Positions 38,260 to 52,200 of a DNA stretch of 64,000 bases are shown one piece after another. The translations under genes were made by a program, and so were the position numbers. The DNA comes from Dipetalonema caudispina (taxonomy: Eukaryota; Nematoda; Chromadorea; Rhabditida; Onchocercidae): positions 49,620 through 113,619 of the forward strand of contig JABVXV010000207.1 of assembly GCA_013365325.1 (NCBI GenBank), given 5' to 3'. Under the pieces are notes generated by a model. That model saw only the letters and a list, made by a program, of their open reading frames with translations. It was not told the origin of the DNA and ran no database searches. The number at the start of each line of letters is the position of its first letter. Position 1 is the first letter of the stretch.

Positions 38260-39294
38260 TATATTTCGATTTTTTTTTTTTTTTTTGGCAATTTTGCATC
38301 ATTTTATCACTCCTTAAGACTTTCTAATTGAGGACAATAATTAAGGTCATTAGGATATGGGTTAAATGGGTATGGATCAGTAAGGTTAGGTCATAACATC
38401 TCTTAAAGTATAGGTAAGTTGTAATGAAATTCAATTCAATACATCTTTCTTGTAATTTTGTATAAGGTCAATCCTACTACAATTATGAAATCCCGAATAC
38501 CATACATATTGTGGTATATGGGGATTTTTTATAATTTTCATCATTGTAATCTTTTGCTGCTTGATATTTACTTGACCTTGATCCTCCAAATATAAATGTC
38601 TAAATTCCACCATTTTAGAATTTGGATTTTAAGGAGTTGATTGTTTTCATTTTTAGTTCTGAAATATTTGAGTTTCTTTTTTTTTTTTTTGCAGTATTTT
38701 GAATTAAACTTTTTAAGAATGATACTTTCTCAAGCTTAAAAATTTTGATTTAGTGTTGAAAATCCTTTGAAAATTTTTTTTTTATGATAGAAAAAAATTT
38801 ATATTTCGTCAAAAATGGTTTAGTTTTTTGTTTACATTTGAAAAATTTTTTAAATGCTTATTGAAAAAGTACATTTTTGGTTTATTATCTATTCCAATAG
38901 GATTAGTTAAAATATTTGCGACAGCTGTACCAAATGATATTTAAAATTCACTTAAATTGTTAACCGGTGAGTTTGATTTTTTGGGGAAAAACTTAAACTG
39001 TAATGTTACCTTTTATTGAATCATTAAGTTGCTGGTAATTTTGGAATATCTGGTGACCATCAATTTGTAAACAACGGAATGATAAATCGAAATTTTTTTA
39101 AAGAAATTCAAAAAGTGAACAATTTCAATTTGCTGGATATATCATTCCAGTGTTGATCGGCAACCATCACCATAAATTTCAAAAACGTCGTACTGTAGCA
39201 ATTCAATGACACCTATCATCGTAAATACTTTACCGATAATTGAGAACAGAACAGGATGATTTTTACCTCTGTTGTCTATGAATATTGAACGTAC

Positions 39295-39323
39295 AAAAAA
39301 AAAAAAAAAAAAAAAAAAAAAAA
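39295..39323. repeat. Poly-A tract (about 29 A)
   Basis: Uninterrupted homopolymer. Similar long tracts occur at 18372-18392 (T), 53167-53188 (T), 54839-54863 (A) and 55460-55482 (T). No target-site duplication or retroposed gene body was found next to them. Confidence 0.95.
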
Positions 39324-39881
39324 CGTAAGGGAAATTCATAGCTGTAAACAAAAATTGAATTATGTCGTAGAAGATATAAATTTTTTCATAGTTAAAATAG
39401 AACTGTAAATTTTTAAATTTAACCTTGAAAAGGAATAAATATCTCTATAAAAGAGGTTTAATTTTAAATTTGGAAAAAATTCAATCCTTTCTTAAATAAT
39501 GGTTACAGAAAAAAGAAAGATAGTTGATTAATAACAAAAAAAAAAAAGAAAAAATATCGAAAATGAAAAGAGAGAAAAAAAATGATTAGAATGTGAAAAG
39601 GTGCAATTTACCAAGTCCTAATTAGAAAAACGACAAATATTGCAACTTCTCAAACACTCCCATTTCCCGCAATGAAAATATCTATCGATTGATGAAACAT
39701 GAAAGTACAATTTGAAATATTATCTAACAATAGTATTTTTAAGAATCGTTGAATTAATTCGTACGAATTTTCCACCAGTAATAAAAAGTGGCAATGTTCT
39801 CAGCATGAGGTACGGGATATGATAGCGGGAGAAGAGAATGTAAAATGATAAGAATAACGGGGTTGTAAAAAGGGAAGAGAG

Positions 39882-39907
39882 GGAGAGAGAGAGAGAGAGA
39901 GAGAGAG
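39882..39907. repeat. (GA)n microsatellite
   Basis: A GA/GGA tract of about 26 bases within a purine-rich stretch. A simple repeat. Confidence 0.95.
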
Positions 39908-40940
39908 GGAAGGAAGACACTAACTTGTTAAAAATTACCATCTATTTGAAAGATGATGATACACAATGGTTCGGTGACATTTTGGTCGATATTTTCGGAA
40001 GTATTCAACAAAATTTGTTGAAAATAAAAAAAAAAAAAAGAAAAAAGACAAATACTGTTAATGACACCTTAGATGGCATTCTTATAGAGAGTGACATACA
40101 TTGTACATAAACGCTTTTGTGTTTAATTGCTTCAATATTTATCATAGTTTCAAACTAGTTTTTTTGTTCTTTTCATTTTTCATTTTCTTTGGCACTTCTG
40201 AAGAAAGGAAAACCTACTACAACAACAACAATAAAAATTAAAGCTAAATTATTAAGTTAAAATTCAAAAAATTATTGTAAAATTGGAAAGATATGAATTT
40301 TACTACACGAAAATTTACAAAATTGAAATGTAAGAAAGAAAGGAAATTACTCCAAAATTAGAAAGGTAACTGGGAAAATTTTGCTGTATGAAAAATTTTA
40401 TGTCTAAAAAGGATGAAAATCATTCTAAAACTAGAAATGAAATTGTAATGGTTTTTTTCTTCACTAAATGAAAGATTTCACTAAGCGGAAACTTTTAAAT
40501 TTAAAAAAAAAAGTTAAATCCTTCTACATCAAGCTTAAATATATTTCACATTTTGTAAAAAATTTCATTTTCTCTTTTGCTTACTAATTTGTTTGAATTC
40601 TGAAACTCTCATTTACCCTTTTTACATGTTTCAAACAAAATTTGATAATTGAAGATTGAAAATGAGATGCAATAAAATTAGAATTTTGGATCTTTTTTCT
40701 TTCGTCTTTTTTTTCCTTCCTCGAAGAAAAAAAAAAAGAAAAAGTTTGGAGAAATGGATGAATGAATATTTTAATTGAACATTTTCTTTACTGTAATATT
40801 TTGAATTAAATTATTTTGATGTTTGATGACATTTTCTGTTATCAGTTTGTTGCTTTAATTTCGTGATAAGAAAAATGCTTATATAATGCTTTATAAACTT
40901 TTTTTTTATTTAGCATATAACATATTTTAATGTGTACATT

Positions 40941-40959
40941 TGTGTGTGTGTGTGTGTGT
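40941..40959. repeat. (GT)n microsatellite
   Basis: About nine GT dinucleotides, followed by T-rich sequence, upstream of the GNAT gene. Confidence 0.95.
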
Positions 40960-41728
40960 TTTTGTACATCAATTTGGTATTGTAATTATTAATCTTTGAA
41001 ATGAAATTTTTGTTTCTCAAAAGATTTAAAGTAGAATAAAAATGAAAATTGTTATGAGATACAAACGAAATTATTTATTCCATTAATGAATGCAAGAAAG
41101 AGAGAAGATGAATTAAAAGTTGATTGTATTGATATCATATCATATCGTCTCTTTCTCATTATCCTACATTATATCTAAAGATGAAAGGTTTCCGACATAA
41201 AGTGTCACATATACCAATACATTAGGAAAAATAAGAAATAATGGAGTAAGAATGAAAATGAATATTATAAAGATAAGTATTGATAAAATTTAAAAATCGT
41301 TAATTAGTACATTGATATGTATCGATGGTATTAGTTAGTGAAGTTTAACAAAATAATCAATGCTAAAATTCAATTATAGTTTATGTTAAGCAAATCTTTT
41401 TTTTTTTTTTTTTTTTTAAATACGCTAATTAGAAATATTCATTTCCATTGCTTGCAATTATTATCTTTGTTGGTATAAGCTTTAATTAAATTTCGAAATT
41501 TTTTAGTTAATTGAATTTTTATTCCTTTATCAAATTAGTATTTTCACGGGATCGATATTTTCCCATCTATACCGGAATGAGGAACAAATAAGATCGTTAA
41601 CTTTGTTTGTGTAATTTTAAAAAAATTGAAACAAGAAAGGAGTGTGTACTGACAACGACTTCCGGCACTGATTTTCAACTTATGCCATTAATTTTTCAGT
41701 TTTGTTGGTGATTGTTTCATTTACTACA

Positions 41729-44512
41729 ATGTGTGCACTTCGTGAATTTACATCTGATGATGATTTGGATCAAGCACTTAGTATATTGAATTATCCACCT
41801 CATATGATCCCCATTTATAATGCCGTGCGAAATTATCGAATCAGAAGTTAAGTTTCTACAATATTCACATTTAACTGATGAAAAAAAAAATTTTGTACAG
41901 TCTAATTTGAAATTTTGCCATTCGAATTTAATACTCAAATACTTGATGATTAGATATGCAGTGATTGAAATTAGTATTAATACTATATTGTAAAGGAGTT
42001 TCAATATGTTATGATCGTCGTATTCTTTCTTTTTTTTTTCTCTTTCTCTCTTTTTTTCAATTGGATTTAACATTTCTTGGGCCGGAAATTTTCCGAATAG
42101 CTTATTCCATTTCTCAGCTATGTTAAGATTGCTCGGTGAGCTGACATAATGCGCTTCCCGACAGTGAGAAAATTACAGATCGGCCATATTTCGAAATAAG
42201 TTTACAGTGCGAATCGTCAAAGCACTTTATTTGATTTACCTAAGTTAAATACCGAGTGATAGCGTTATGCTTCATCTTCACCATATCATTGTTTCTATTT
42301 TCATAAGGTGTTGAGATAGAAGATTTGATATTTCAAAAATTTTTCAACTTTTTTCTTTTATTGCGACAACATAAAAATTGAGATAAAAAGATTACAAAAA
42401 AATAGAAAATGCTAAAATTCGAGTATGTCAAATTTATAGGTATCCAGCAACGAAATTTCGCATTGTCGGTTATCCATTCATGGAACCCAAATTATGGTTC
42501 TTGCATACCGAAGATCGTTTCCGAATGTTAGTTTAGCAATTTTTAATTAATTAGAAAGTAAAATTTCGAGGCAATTTAAAACCTTTTTCATTTTGATTTC
42601 AGTGAATTCTTGCTTATTTGGAGTTTACCATCGCAAAATCCCGAAAAGGATGGATTTTTGGATGCAATCAATCAATTTACCAAATTAATCGAATTACCTA
42701 AAGAAATTGTTGTTATTAGTCCAAATTACTTATGTGATAAGGTGACAAATTTGTCGACAATAATGCTTGTTATAGCTATCGTTATCATGAAACAATAGCA
42801 ATAGCAATTATAGTTATTATCATGAATATTTATTCAAATAAAAACAAAAAAAATTTTGATGAAGGAAACAAATTTATGATAGAATTTAAAAATTATTTAA
42901 ATAATTATTATTGTATTCCAAATAGGCGCATTATTATTGTTACTATTACAATCATTTCTTATTATCTGACTAGTAATCAGTTCTACTTTGTTTTTTTTTT
43001 TTTTTTTTTTTACTCTTCTTTTGATAGCTGCTTTTTAGAATAAGAAAATGCTAATTAGTAATTGATAACTAATAGCAATATCAATGAAATGATATATCAT
43101 GATCAAAATAAATACTTTTGATAGCAACGTTCAATCAATTAGTTGTTATTTGTTACTTAAGCATTTATTGAGTATTATTTTTTTTTGCTGCTGTACTTAC
43201 TCGTTATTTTACCATTATTTACATACTTATCTGTTTTGTTATAGATTTCAATTTATGTCAAATCAAAAACTTCATATATAGAAAGTGTTTATCCATCATA
43301 TATGTATTACATGAATGAAAAGGAGCAAAAAATAATACTCAATAAAGAATTATATCTACCAAATGAATATTACTATAATGATGATAAACCGGAAGATGAT
43401 GCATCAATAATTAATGATACATGGAAATATGCTATTAAAGGAGATTATCGATGCGTTATGTAAGATTTTTTTTCTTTTTTTTTTGTAGAAGAATATTATG
43501 GACTATTTTATTGTGGATGAATTTATGAATTCAATAGAAAATAAGCCAATAAATAGATGATATTTTTAATTGTTACTAAATTAGATAAATTTGTTTATAT
43601 ACGGAAATATCGATTAGTTAATTAATCGAAGCAAATTTACTGAATACGAAATATGATAATATTAGATCGATCAAGCTTTCAATTATTTTTTAGAACTAGT
43701 AGTTGATCTTCTTTATCTATAATGTTGCATTATTATTGTTTAGACAAAATATTTTTTCAAATGGTCAAAAATGTAGAAAATATCTTTGACAAATTTACCC
43801 TTACAATGTTAATTTTAAAAGTGGTATGAATACGCTTAATTTATGTCAAATTCAATGATGCAATTATTTTTACAGCGAAAAATTGCGAACGCTACCAAAT
43901 GTAATCATACGTCATCAGGGACAACCGATAGCTTACGAAATGTTCAATATAGACGGCTTCTTTCATCATCATTTTGTTCATGAGGAATATCGAAGACGAG
44001 GTTTTGGAAAACACGTGGAGCTACGTTTAAGCCAAAAAATTATTCGGTTAGTTTTAATTTTCAAACTTTTATACTTCTTCCGAAAGTTAACTCCTCTTCA
44101 ACAACACATCGAAGTTATATGATGCCATTATACGCCAGTAATCGCCACATAATGTTCTCCTTAATGCTCATCATTGTAAAACCTATTTCATCTGAATTTT
44201 CTGAAACCATAGCTAATTACTGTTTTGTTATAACTATTGTTATATGATGAAGCATCTGGGAAACAATAGCTAAATTAAAAGAGAGAGTGGAGTAAGATAA
44301 GATGGAAAACGTGGTATAATAGGTCAGAAGTCGTACTAGAACTTAGTCAGATCTTGAAAATGCACATTTTTAGGGACGGCCTCTGGCCATGCAAGACAGT
44401 AGAACCAGAAAATGAGTTGGTTATCGCATGGTCGGATCGATCCTCTTACTGGGATCGTTACAACGATGAATGTGGCAATCCCATTATCATCAACTTTATC
44501 CATCTTCATTGA
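41729..44512 (+). CDS. Glycine N-acyltransferase-like GNAT family protein
   Basis: Six exons: 41729-41846, about 42406/42440-42526, 42603-42741, 43245-43459, 43876-44046 and 44374-44512. The predicted product is about 290 residues, close to the 290-300 of the GLYAT family. The N-terminal half resembles the GLYAT N-terminal region (LWFLHTEDRF, then FLLIWSLPSQNPEKDGFLDA). Exon 5 carries the GNAT acetyl-CoA core with GQPIAYEMF, then HEEYRRRGFGKHVELRLSQK, where RRRGFGKH is the pyrophosphate-binding Q/RxxGxG/A motif. The tail in exon 6 is VIAWSDRSSYWDRYND. Family enzymes transfer acyl groups from acyl-CoA to glycine or similar amines, but the substrate is unknown here. Exon 1 to exon 2 does not join in frame at the obvious TTTATAG acceptor (42440). 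The weaker AAATAG acceptor (exon from 42406) keeps the frame. The gene converges with DDX47. Confidence 0.75.
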
Positions 44513-45268
44513 TTAAAGTGTTGTTTGGTGTTCCTTCGATAGTAATGTTACACTTGACGATTAGTAATTCACCGTAGGATGCCCACAATACCACATGTTT
44601 TGTTATTCATTTAAAGGTGAGATGATTAAGTCATTTTGATATAAGCGGAAATTGCAAAACGATTTATGGATGAACAAATTTTCTTAGTTCTTTCTGTGAC
44701 AGGTATGACTAACGAATTCTCCACATAATAATTTTGTCAACATTTCGCCCACATTATCATAATTATCTTTTAAATCACTACCGCGCGCAACTTCGTGATA
44801 TTATCTAATGACTAACTACGGCTGAACATATTTTCGCAAGCTAAATCCAACAAGTCAAAAAAGTTAGCTGTTACCAAAGCCAAGCAATCTAACTGCTGCT
44901 TATTAAAGGGTTATGACAACCGTACCATAACTACCACTTAATGGATATATTGGGAACAATTACGGAACTCATGCAACCTGTTATTTGTTTCATTTGCAAC
45001 AATAAACAAAAATCAATAAAAACAACGTACAGAATACATGAAGAATGACGCAAGAAGACCACAAAGACATAAAAAAATAAGATGAAAATTTCTAAAATAC
45101 ATGCACTCCATCCTGTGTTGACCAACTGATCCCCACCAACAAAAAGAAAACACAAAGATGTAAGGAAACGTAACGTACTATCTCTAAAAATGAGTAAACT
45201 AACTTTCCTGATAAATCCAACACCGAAAAGTGAGAAAATACTTCAATAGTAACAATGCTCTTTAAATA
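44513..45268. other. Convergent intergenic region between GNAT gene and DDX47
   Basis: About 0.75 kb holding the 3' flanks of both genes. No further gene is seen. Confidence 0.6.
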
Positions 45269-48200
45269 TCAAAATTTTCTTCTTCCATTATGAGTTCCTT
45301 TCTGTTTTCGTTTCAGTTTTTTCCTAAAAGCATTGCTCTCCTCTGCATCGTTCACTTCATCATCATCGTCGTCAAACTGTCTTCTTTTCCTACCTTTCTT
45401 CTCTTCCATCTCCTTCACTTCCTTAAATCAGTGGTTGAAAACAATGAGATATGAGACTGAAGGATGTACAAAATTATTTTCTGTCAACACTATCAAAATC
45501 CAGATAAGTACACGCACCCTTTTCGCCAGCTTCTGAGCTTCCTCAACTCTTTCCACGAGTAACATCACATCATTCTCTACTGTTTCGAAAAGTGGAAGTT
45601 TTTTGCCAATTAGACGTTCGATCCTTTGATAAATCTGAATAATGAAACGATGAAAACCAAAACTACAGTTTAGGATTACGCCATCAGAAGTATTATAAGA
45701 CATTTGTACTCGGAGGAGCAGTAAATGTGACGTATTTAAAAACAAAATCAAACTAGCAATGTCCATAGCTAAGAACGGAAGATGAAGTGGAAGAAAAGGT
45801 AAAGGAATTTGGACGATTCATGAACCCAAACCTGCATCCAGGAATTATCAAGAATCAAATATATCAGAATAAAAGACCTCAACATCGTACTGTGTAACGA
45901 ACGTTACAGCAACACCGGATCGACCAGCTCGAGCGGTACGCCCAACACGATGAATATAATCCTTGGATTGTGCGGGGACATCGTAATTTAACACCACATC
46001 AACATGTGGTATATCGAGACCTATAATTTTTCTTTTGGGTAAGCCAAAAAACAAAGCGAGAAAATAGTAAGGATATATAAGAGCGAAATCTAGATCAAAA
46101 CAATGCAGGAATCGAAACTACGAAGGTGCAATGCAGAATGTGTATATATACAAGAGGTAACTTTGTGACAGAAATATAATAACGCACTAAGTATAATAAT
46201 ATACTTAGAAAATACCATTATACTTAGATAAGAAAAGCATGATATAATAAAATGATCAATACAAGCGCAAGTGTGTTACCATGCAAAGCAGTCAAAAGTT
46301 TGCTACGAAAGATCGATTTTTTAGTAAAGTATAAGATGGTACAATTTAACGGAGAAAGTGTAAGCTACGCTTTTGGCAAAAATAAGTCAGAAATAAGTAA
46401 CCAGCTTATTAAATTAAGAAACAAAAAAAAGATGAAGGAATCATTATTTTAAAACATACTCCATCATCTATCCATAACTCTTTCAGCATGTTTGCTGACA
46501 GCATGTACATGCATAAAAGTGGGATGTAATGATGACATAAGATGATAGAGGACCTATATATCTCAACTCATCAATACATCAAAGTCACATGTATGTGTGC
46601 CCAACCGTCCTCTTCTACAAAATTTTACTTCAAAATAGTTACCTCTTGATGCAACGTCGGTGCAAACAAGAATTGTAGAAGCTTTACTTTTGAACTTGTT
46701 CAATGAACCCAGCCGCTTTGCCTATAAATCGTACTTGATAGAAACTTTAAGGTCCAGTTTTTTACTCAAGTAATCAAAAAAAAAAAAAGAAAGAAAAGTG
46801 CAAACTAAATGATATGAAAGAATACTATTTCTTGGAGGTTTACCTGACTCATTTGGCCATATAGAGGAACAGCTCCAAAGCCAAGCTTCCGCAGCATTAA
46901 TGCAGTTCTTAACGCTGATGCACATGTGGAACAAAATACTATCGCTGTCTGTCCGGCCATTTCATTTAATACATAAACAAGGTAGGCTTCCTATAATAGC
47001 ATCAATTTGAGGGAAATATAATCTTTTTAATATTATGCTGTTGTCGGTTTTCGTTATTCTATTCCTACTTGACTTTATTTTCTACTTGAAATTTTGAAGC
47101 CGAAACAGTTACTTTGTATTTATATGGGATGAAGATATAATGCTGTTTCAGTTTATCAACAGTTTGATATTTCGAACTGACTTCTATTCTGACTGGATCA
47201 CTAAGCGAAGCACGCTCTAGTTTGGCTACCTGAAATTCGGAAAATTACGACTTTTCCAAATAGATATATTTAAGCAATAGCATAATTCATATACGATAAA
47301 GCCACAGAATTGAAATGAACTCAACAAAAGCATGATTCACAAAAAATTCATTTCAGGCTCATATTTAACAATTTCTTAAAAGAGCCGGTGTAACAAGAGT
47401 TCTCTTAAAGTGTTTGTTATGCTTTATCCAATAATATCAGAGGTGAACAAGACCACTTGACAGGGATGTTGCAGGTAGAAAAAAAAACGGGGAATTTCAA
47501 GAAGCTAGGTTCTGAAACAGCTACATCCAACAGCGATAGAGTCGTAAAAATATTAAGACCAAGAAAGAGAGAGAGAGAGCTGAGCGATTTTGTGGTCCCA
47601 GGACTAACTTTTTTAGTCATTGTAGCCGAATACAAATATGTCCGTCTTTCTTTTGGGATAACTTTTAAAATCTTCTCCAATTCCACTTCAAAATCCATAT
47701 TCAAAATGCGATCAGCTTCATCCATCACCAGATATTTCAGTGCACGTAAATTAAAACCTTTCGTGTTTTCTAAATGATCGACCAACCGACCAGGTGTAGC
47801 TGAAAAACATCGTTTCATTCACTACCTAATAGCAAAGTTAGGGCAGACAGCAAAGTTGGCTTAACTTCGATTAAAATTTGGAAATTTTCGAAGCAGACGA
47901 AAATGTTGAGACATTAGAACTTACCAACTATAACATGCGGACGTTTCGCAAGGGCTAACGATTGCGTCACTGTATCTACACCACCAACAATCACGGCTGA
48001 AAAAGCATAAGATGAGAGAAAAAAACTTCAAGAGAGTTCAAATAAAAACATTCTACACTATAGAGATGAACATACCAATAAGGATTCCAATAGAAGCACC
48101 TAATGCCTCAAATTGTTCGCCGATTTGAAAAGCTAACTCTCTGGTTGGAGTAAGCACTAAAGCAAATAATTTCTGCGGAGTTTCAAGTAAAGCTTGCAAT

Positions 48201-49262
48201 ATCGGTATTGCAAATGCAGCAGTTTTGCCAGATCTAAAAATGGTTTCCCGGATTTCAAATTCCTGAATACAAATACAAGAATTACAATTAACTGAAAGTT
48301 TTTCACAAAACACCCTTGTCTTAAATGCTTATCTTTCTTGACAGAATTACGACCCACTTGTTCTTTTTATATCGCTAACGGGGAGGAAAAAAAAAGCTCA
48401 ATATATTTCATTGTGTAAAGAAAACGGTGAAATATAAAACGACGCCACATCAACATCATCTTTCGTTAAGCATTATTTGCATTATATTAGCATAAAAATA
48501 TCTCAAGAAAGAGTGATAATATTAGGAAATGGTGACACAAAACCTTTTATTACATCAGTTCCTGACTTGACTAGAAATAACCAGGAGAAAAAAAACTTAC
48601 CCCGTCTCAGCGAGACCAATTATATCACGTTTTTTAAATGCATGTGGCAGAGCTGCAATTTGCACTTTCGTAGGTTTTTTCCAATTTAAGCGATCGCATG
48701 CTTCACAAAGAACATCAGTAACGCCCTGAAAATAAAAACAACTTTAAAAAGGAATATCAAAAGCGCTTGCTATATTCATACCCTTACCTGCTGATAATAG
48801 CATGACTTCATAAATGGACACTGCTAGCAAAATTCCCAAAGGATAAAGTAAGCCTTCAAGTTTTTCTTAAAATTTTCGCCTAAAACAATGTCAAACCTGT
48901 GTGGTAATCACAACTTGCAATCCTTCTACCGATTCTTTCCAATGTTTATTATATTAGATAAGCATAAATACTTCTAAATCTATGTCCGTTTGTGTCGTTC
49001 TCATAGTCTTCTCTACTTTGGTCCAAATAATGGACTTTTAATCTAGACAGAAAGCCACTACGTCCCGTATTGCATTATGAGTGCAACTCTTGAAAGTCAA
49101 GATAAAAATAATAACAGTCAAATAATGCCTTAATTTCAGCGAGTAAAAAGTATCTTATCAAATAGTAAGAATGACCAATTTCTGAAATGTTATGTCATCA
49201 TCTTGCTCCTCAACTGATTGTGTTGGCACCGCTTCATCTTCATCCGACGATGAATCCGACAT
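45269..49262 (-). CDS. DDX47: DEAD-box ATP-dependent RNA helicase DDX47 / Rrp3
   Basis: Eleven exons join in phase: 49176-49262, 48601-48725, 48076-48233, 47925-47996, 47609-47799, 47113-47229, 46844-46990, 46643-46721, 45878-46020, 45518-45634 and 45269-45421. The product is 462 residues, against about 455 in human DDX47. Motifs in order: acidic N-terminus, Q-motif region WKKPTKVQ, motif I AETGSGKT (its second Gly codon is split by an intron), Ia PTRELA, TPGRL, motif II DEAD, motif III SAT, then VFCST, motif [11 protein letters not shown] and motif [22 protein letters not shown] follows, then a Lys/Arg- and Asp-rich tail typical of nucleolar helicases. Family members act in early 18S pre-rRNA processing. 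The start ATG lies 28 bases after a TTTCAG site, which suits trans-splicing. Confidence 0.96.
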
Positions 49263-52200
49263 CTTCTTCCTCTTTTCGTTCGATTTAACTGAAAGCCCAT
49301 ATAACACTGCAGTACTATTACCGATAATATAAAATAATTTCCAACACTATAATATACTTTCTAATAAGCAGTATATTCACAATGATCTCCATACATGCTT
49401 CCTAATAATACTAGAAGATACTTTTTAATATTTAAGCATACTTGTCAGTGATATAGCATAATTCTAAACAAAAACATTATATTGTAATATTCTATCATTC
49501 TTTCTGACTATGTTAAAGTTATTCGCGATAATATCACGGCAATTAAAGAGAAGTAATGATAGGATGCCATACAATATGAAATCCCCAAAATCTCCTCGTA
49601 ATAGATTTAACTACAAAATTTCACCAAATCCCTCCGATCATATACCAATTTCCTTTCATAATATGGTCTCGCCATTCTTTAAAATATCAGGTATGGTTTG
49701 CGACAATGATGCAGTCTGTTGTGAAAATTTTAGGATCTTTCCAACATTTTTTTGTTGTCGCTGTAAATACTAACATTTCTAAGGATAAAATGACAATATT
49801 ACAATGAATCATGATTGAAATTTTATCATATTATCAATCTACTTGATCTTTGTCTCTCATATGATCTTAATATAATTGCTAAAATTTACTCATAAAATTT
49901 TGAAATGAAATAAAAATAATGAAAGTATTTGCTAAGAATTTTCTTTTTGTATTTCAATCACAGCTTTAAATGATTCAGCAGGTAAAATCATAATCATTTT
50001 AATTATTATTTTCTACGACAGTTCATAGTAATAGTGTCAAATGTGAGTAATTTTGTGAGAAATTTTTACCATCTAATCAGTATTGTTAAAAATTTCAAAG
50101 AATGAATTTACTTTAATTTTCTTTTTTTTTCTTCTAATTTTTAATACGTCTAATGCAATTGTTCTCTGTTTTTTCGCTAATATTTATAGTTAGTTTAGAT
50201 AGAATATGTATAATTATGAAATGAATCATAGATATTGATATTTTCTATGATAATTTTCAATTTTAAATGAGAAATATTTCTTTTATATCCATCGATATGC
50301 CGACATTATCGTCATAAGAAGAAAACCATTTTGTTATTATTATTATAAAAGCAATAAATACTAATGAATCGTACTAAGGCATTCTTTTTTTTTTTTGTTA
50401 GTATTTCATCAATTTCCTTTTTTTCAATTCTTTATTATTACTATTTTTTCTTTTTTCTTCTTTTACCTTCACTTTTTTTTTTTTTACTTCCCACGTTGTG
50501 AAAGTTAATTTGGTCTTTTTTCTAATTATTAATAATTCCGGAAATCAATTTTTAATTATTATCTCTAATAAAAATTGAAATCATTTTGTTCAATTTGTAG
50601 TTGGGAAAAGATTGATTGTTTATCATATTGCTCTTTTGTTTCCTTTTTTTTTTTCAATTAGTCTAACATATCTTTGCTTGTTTTCGTTGTTTCTTTTCTT
50701 TTATTTTTAATAAACTTAAAAATTAATTTTTAGTCGTTTGATATTGAAATACTCCGGCGATTACATTATCGCGGATAAGTAATCAGTAATCAGGTGCGAA
50801 TAAATGTACTGCAATCAAAAAGATTGTGTCTTTATACGAATGAATTTTCTTTTTTTTTTTTGTTGAAGCTCAAAATTTTTTAAATTTTCATTTCTAAGCA
50901 TTGGTAGAAAAAGTTTTACTTTTTAATTTTCTCTTTTTAACTTAACTTGGACTTCTTCTTTTACACACTTCAGCACTTTTAGTTAAGTTTTTTATCATTT
51001 CAACATCTGACCTGTCGGAGAAAAATGTAAAATGAAAAAAAAAGCGAAATTTTACTTTTGTTCTGTATATCATTCGAATATTATTGCAGTGAAAAATTTA
51101 TAAAAATTGCTTAGTTTTGATTGCGAAATTCATAATTAAACATTTTATAAGCAGAAAATAGAGGCGGCAAAATCCAAAGCATAGAATGAAAATTTATTTT
51201 TGAAGCTGTGATTATTGCGCCTACCATTGCTCCATTATTTCTCGTATGCATTACTTTGTTGTTTTATTTGTTATCTTTTGGAAGTTGAATTGAATATAAT
51301 ATGAAATAAAGAAACAAATAAACAAATGAATTTCAAGTTGAATGATCAAATTCAATTTAACTAACTAAATTAATTGGTTAAATTCAATTTATCTAAGTTT
51401 AACGATTAAATTCATTTAAAAAAAGTAATCAAAACAAAAGCCTTTTTTTCCGGAATGGATCTCTCTCCCTTTCTCTTTTTTTCTTTTTCTTTTTGTTTTT
51501 CTGAATTCATTGGGGAACAAGCCGATAACAGTAAAAATGATAGTTCTGATATGCTGTTGGATAGGATAAGGAAGAAAAAATTTTGCGCAAATTGACATCT
51601 TCAGCATCTTAAGTGGATTTTTTCTCTTTTGATTCATTTTTCGTCAATATCGAAATGCCTTTCAATAGTTTAGTAATAGCAGATAAGATTTATGTTAGTT
51701 TAATAATATCTTTTCTTGTCGGCGAAAGAAATGGTTAAAGTGTTATATTCAAAAAAATAAATAGATAATAATAATGTAAGAATTTCATTGCATAACTATT
51801 CCATTAAAAATTTTCAAAATTTTAATCAAGAAAATATCAAAAGACAGTATCAATTATTTGCAAGGAACATTTATTTGAAGTTTATATTCGAAATGATTCG
51901 TATTTTTTATCATTGATAAATTATTTATTACATTTTCTGAAAAATATTCTCCAATTTGATGATTACAATTTTCTTTTTCAGCCAATATTTGAGAAATTGT
52001 TGAAAAATAGCATTGACTATTGATGACTTATACAGCAGTGAAAAGGTCAAACTGAAATGCTGATAATATTACAGCGGTATTATAGCGCTGATCATCACAT
52101 TTATACGTAGGATAGTGCATTAAAGGACATTAAAGTGGTAGACATGATTTAACGATTGAATAATATTTGCAATATTTTGAATATCATATTTGTGTGCAAT

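Larger units (their letters stand above)
37657..41728. other. Divergent intergenic region between TPP2 and the GNAT gene
   Basis: About 4 kb with no convincing gene. It holds a tandem CRE-like motif and a pair of diverged direct repeats near the TPP2 end, several simple repeats, and weak open frames: an Asn/Ser-rich plus frame at 37739-37942, minus frames at 38431-38613 and 39142-39290, and a plus frame at about 39930-40110. Confidence 0.5.
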
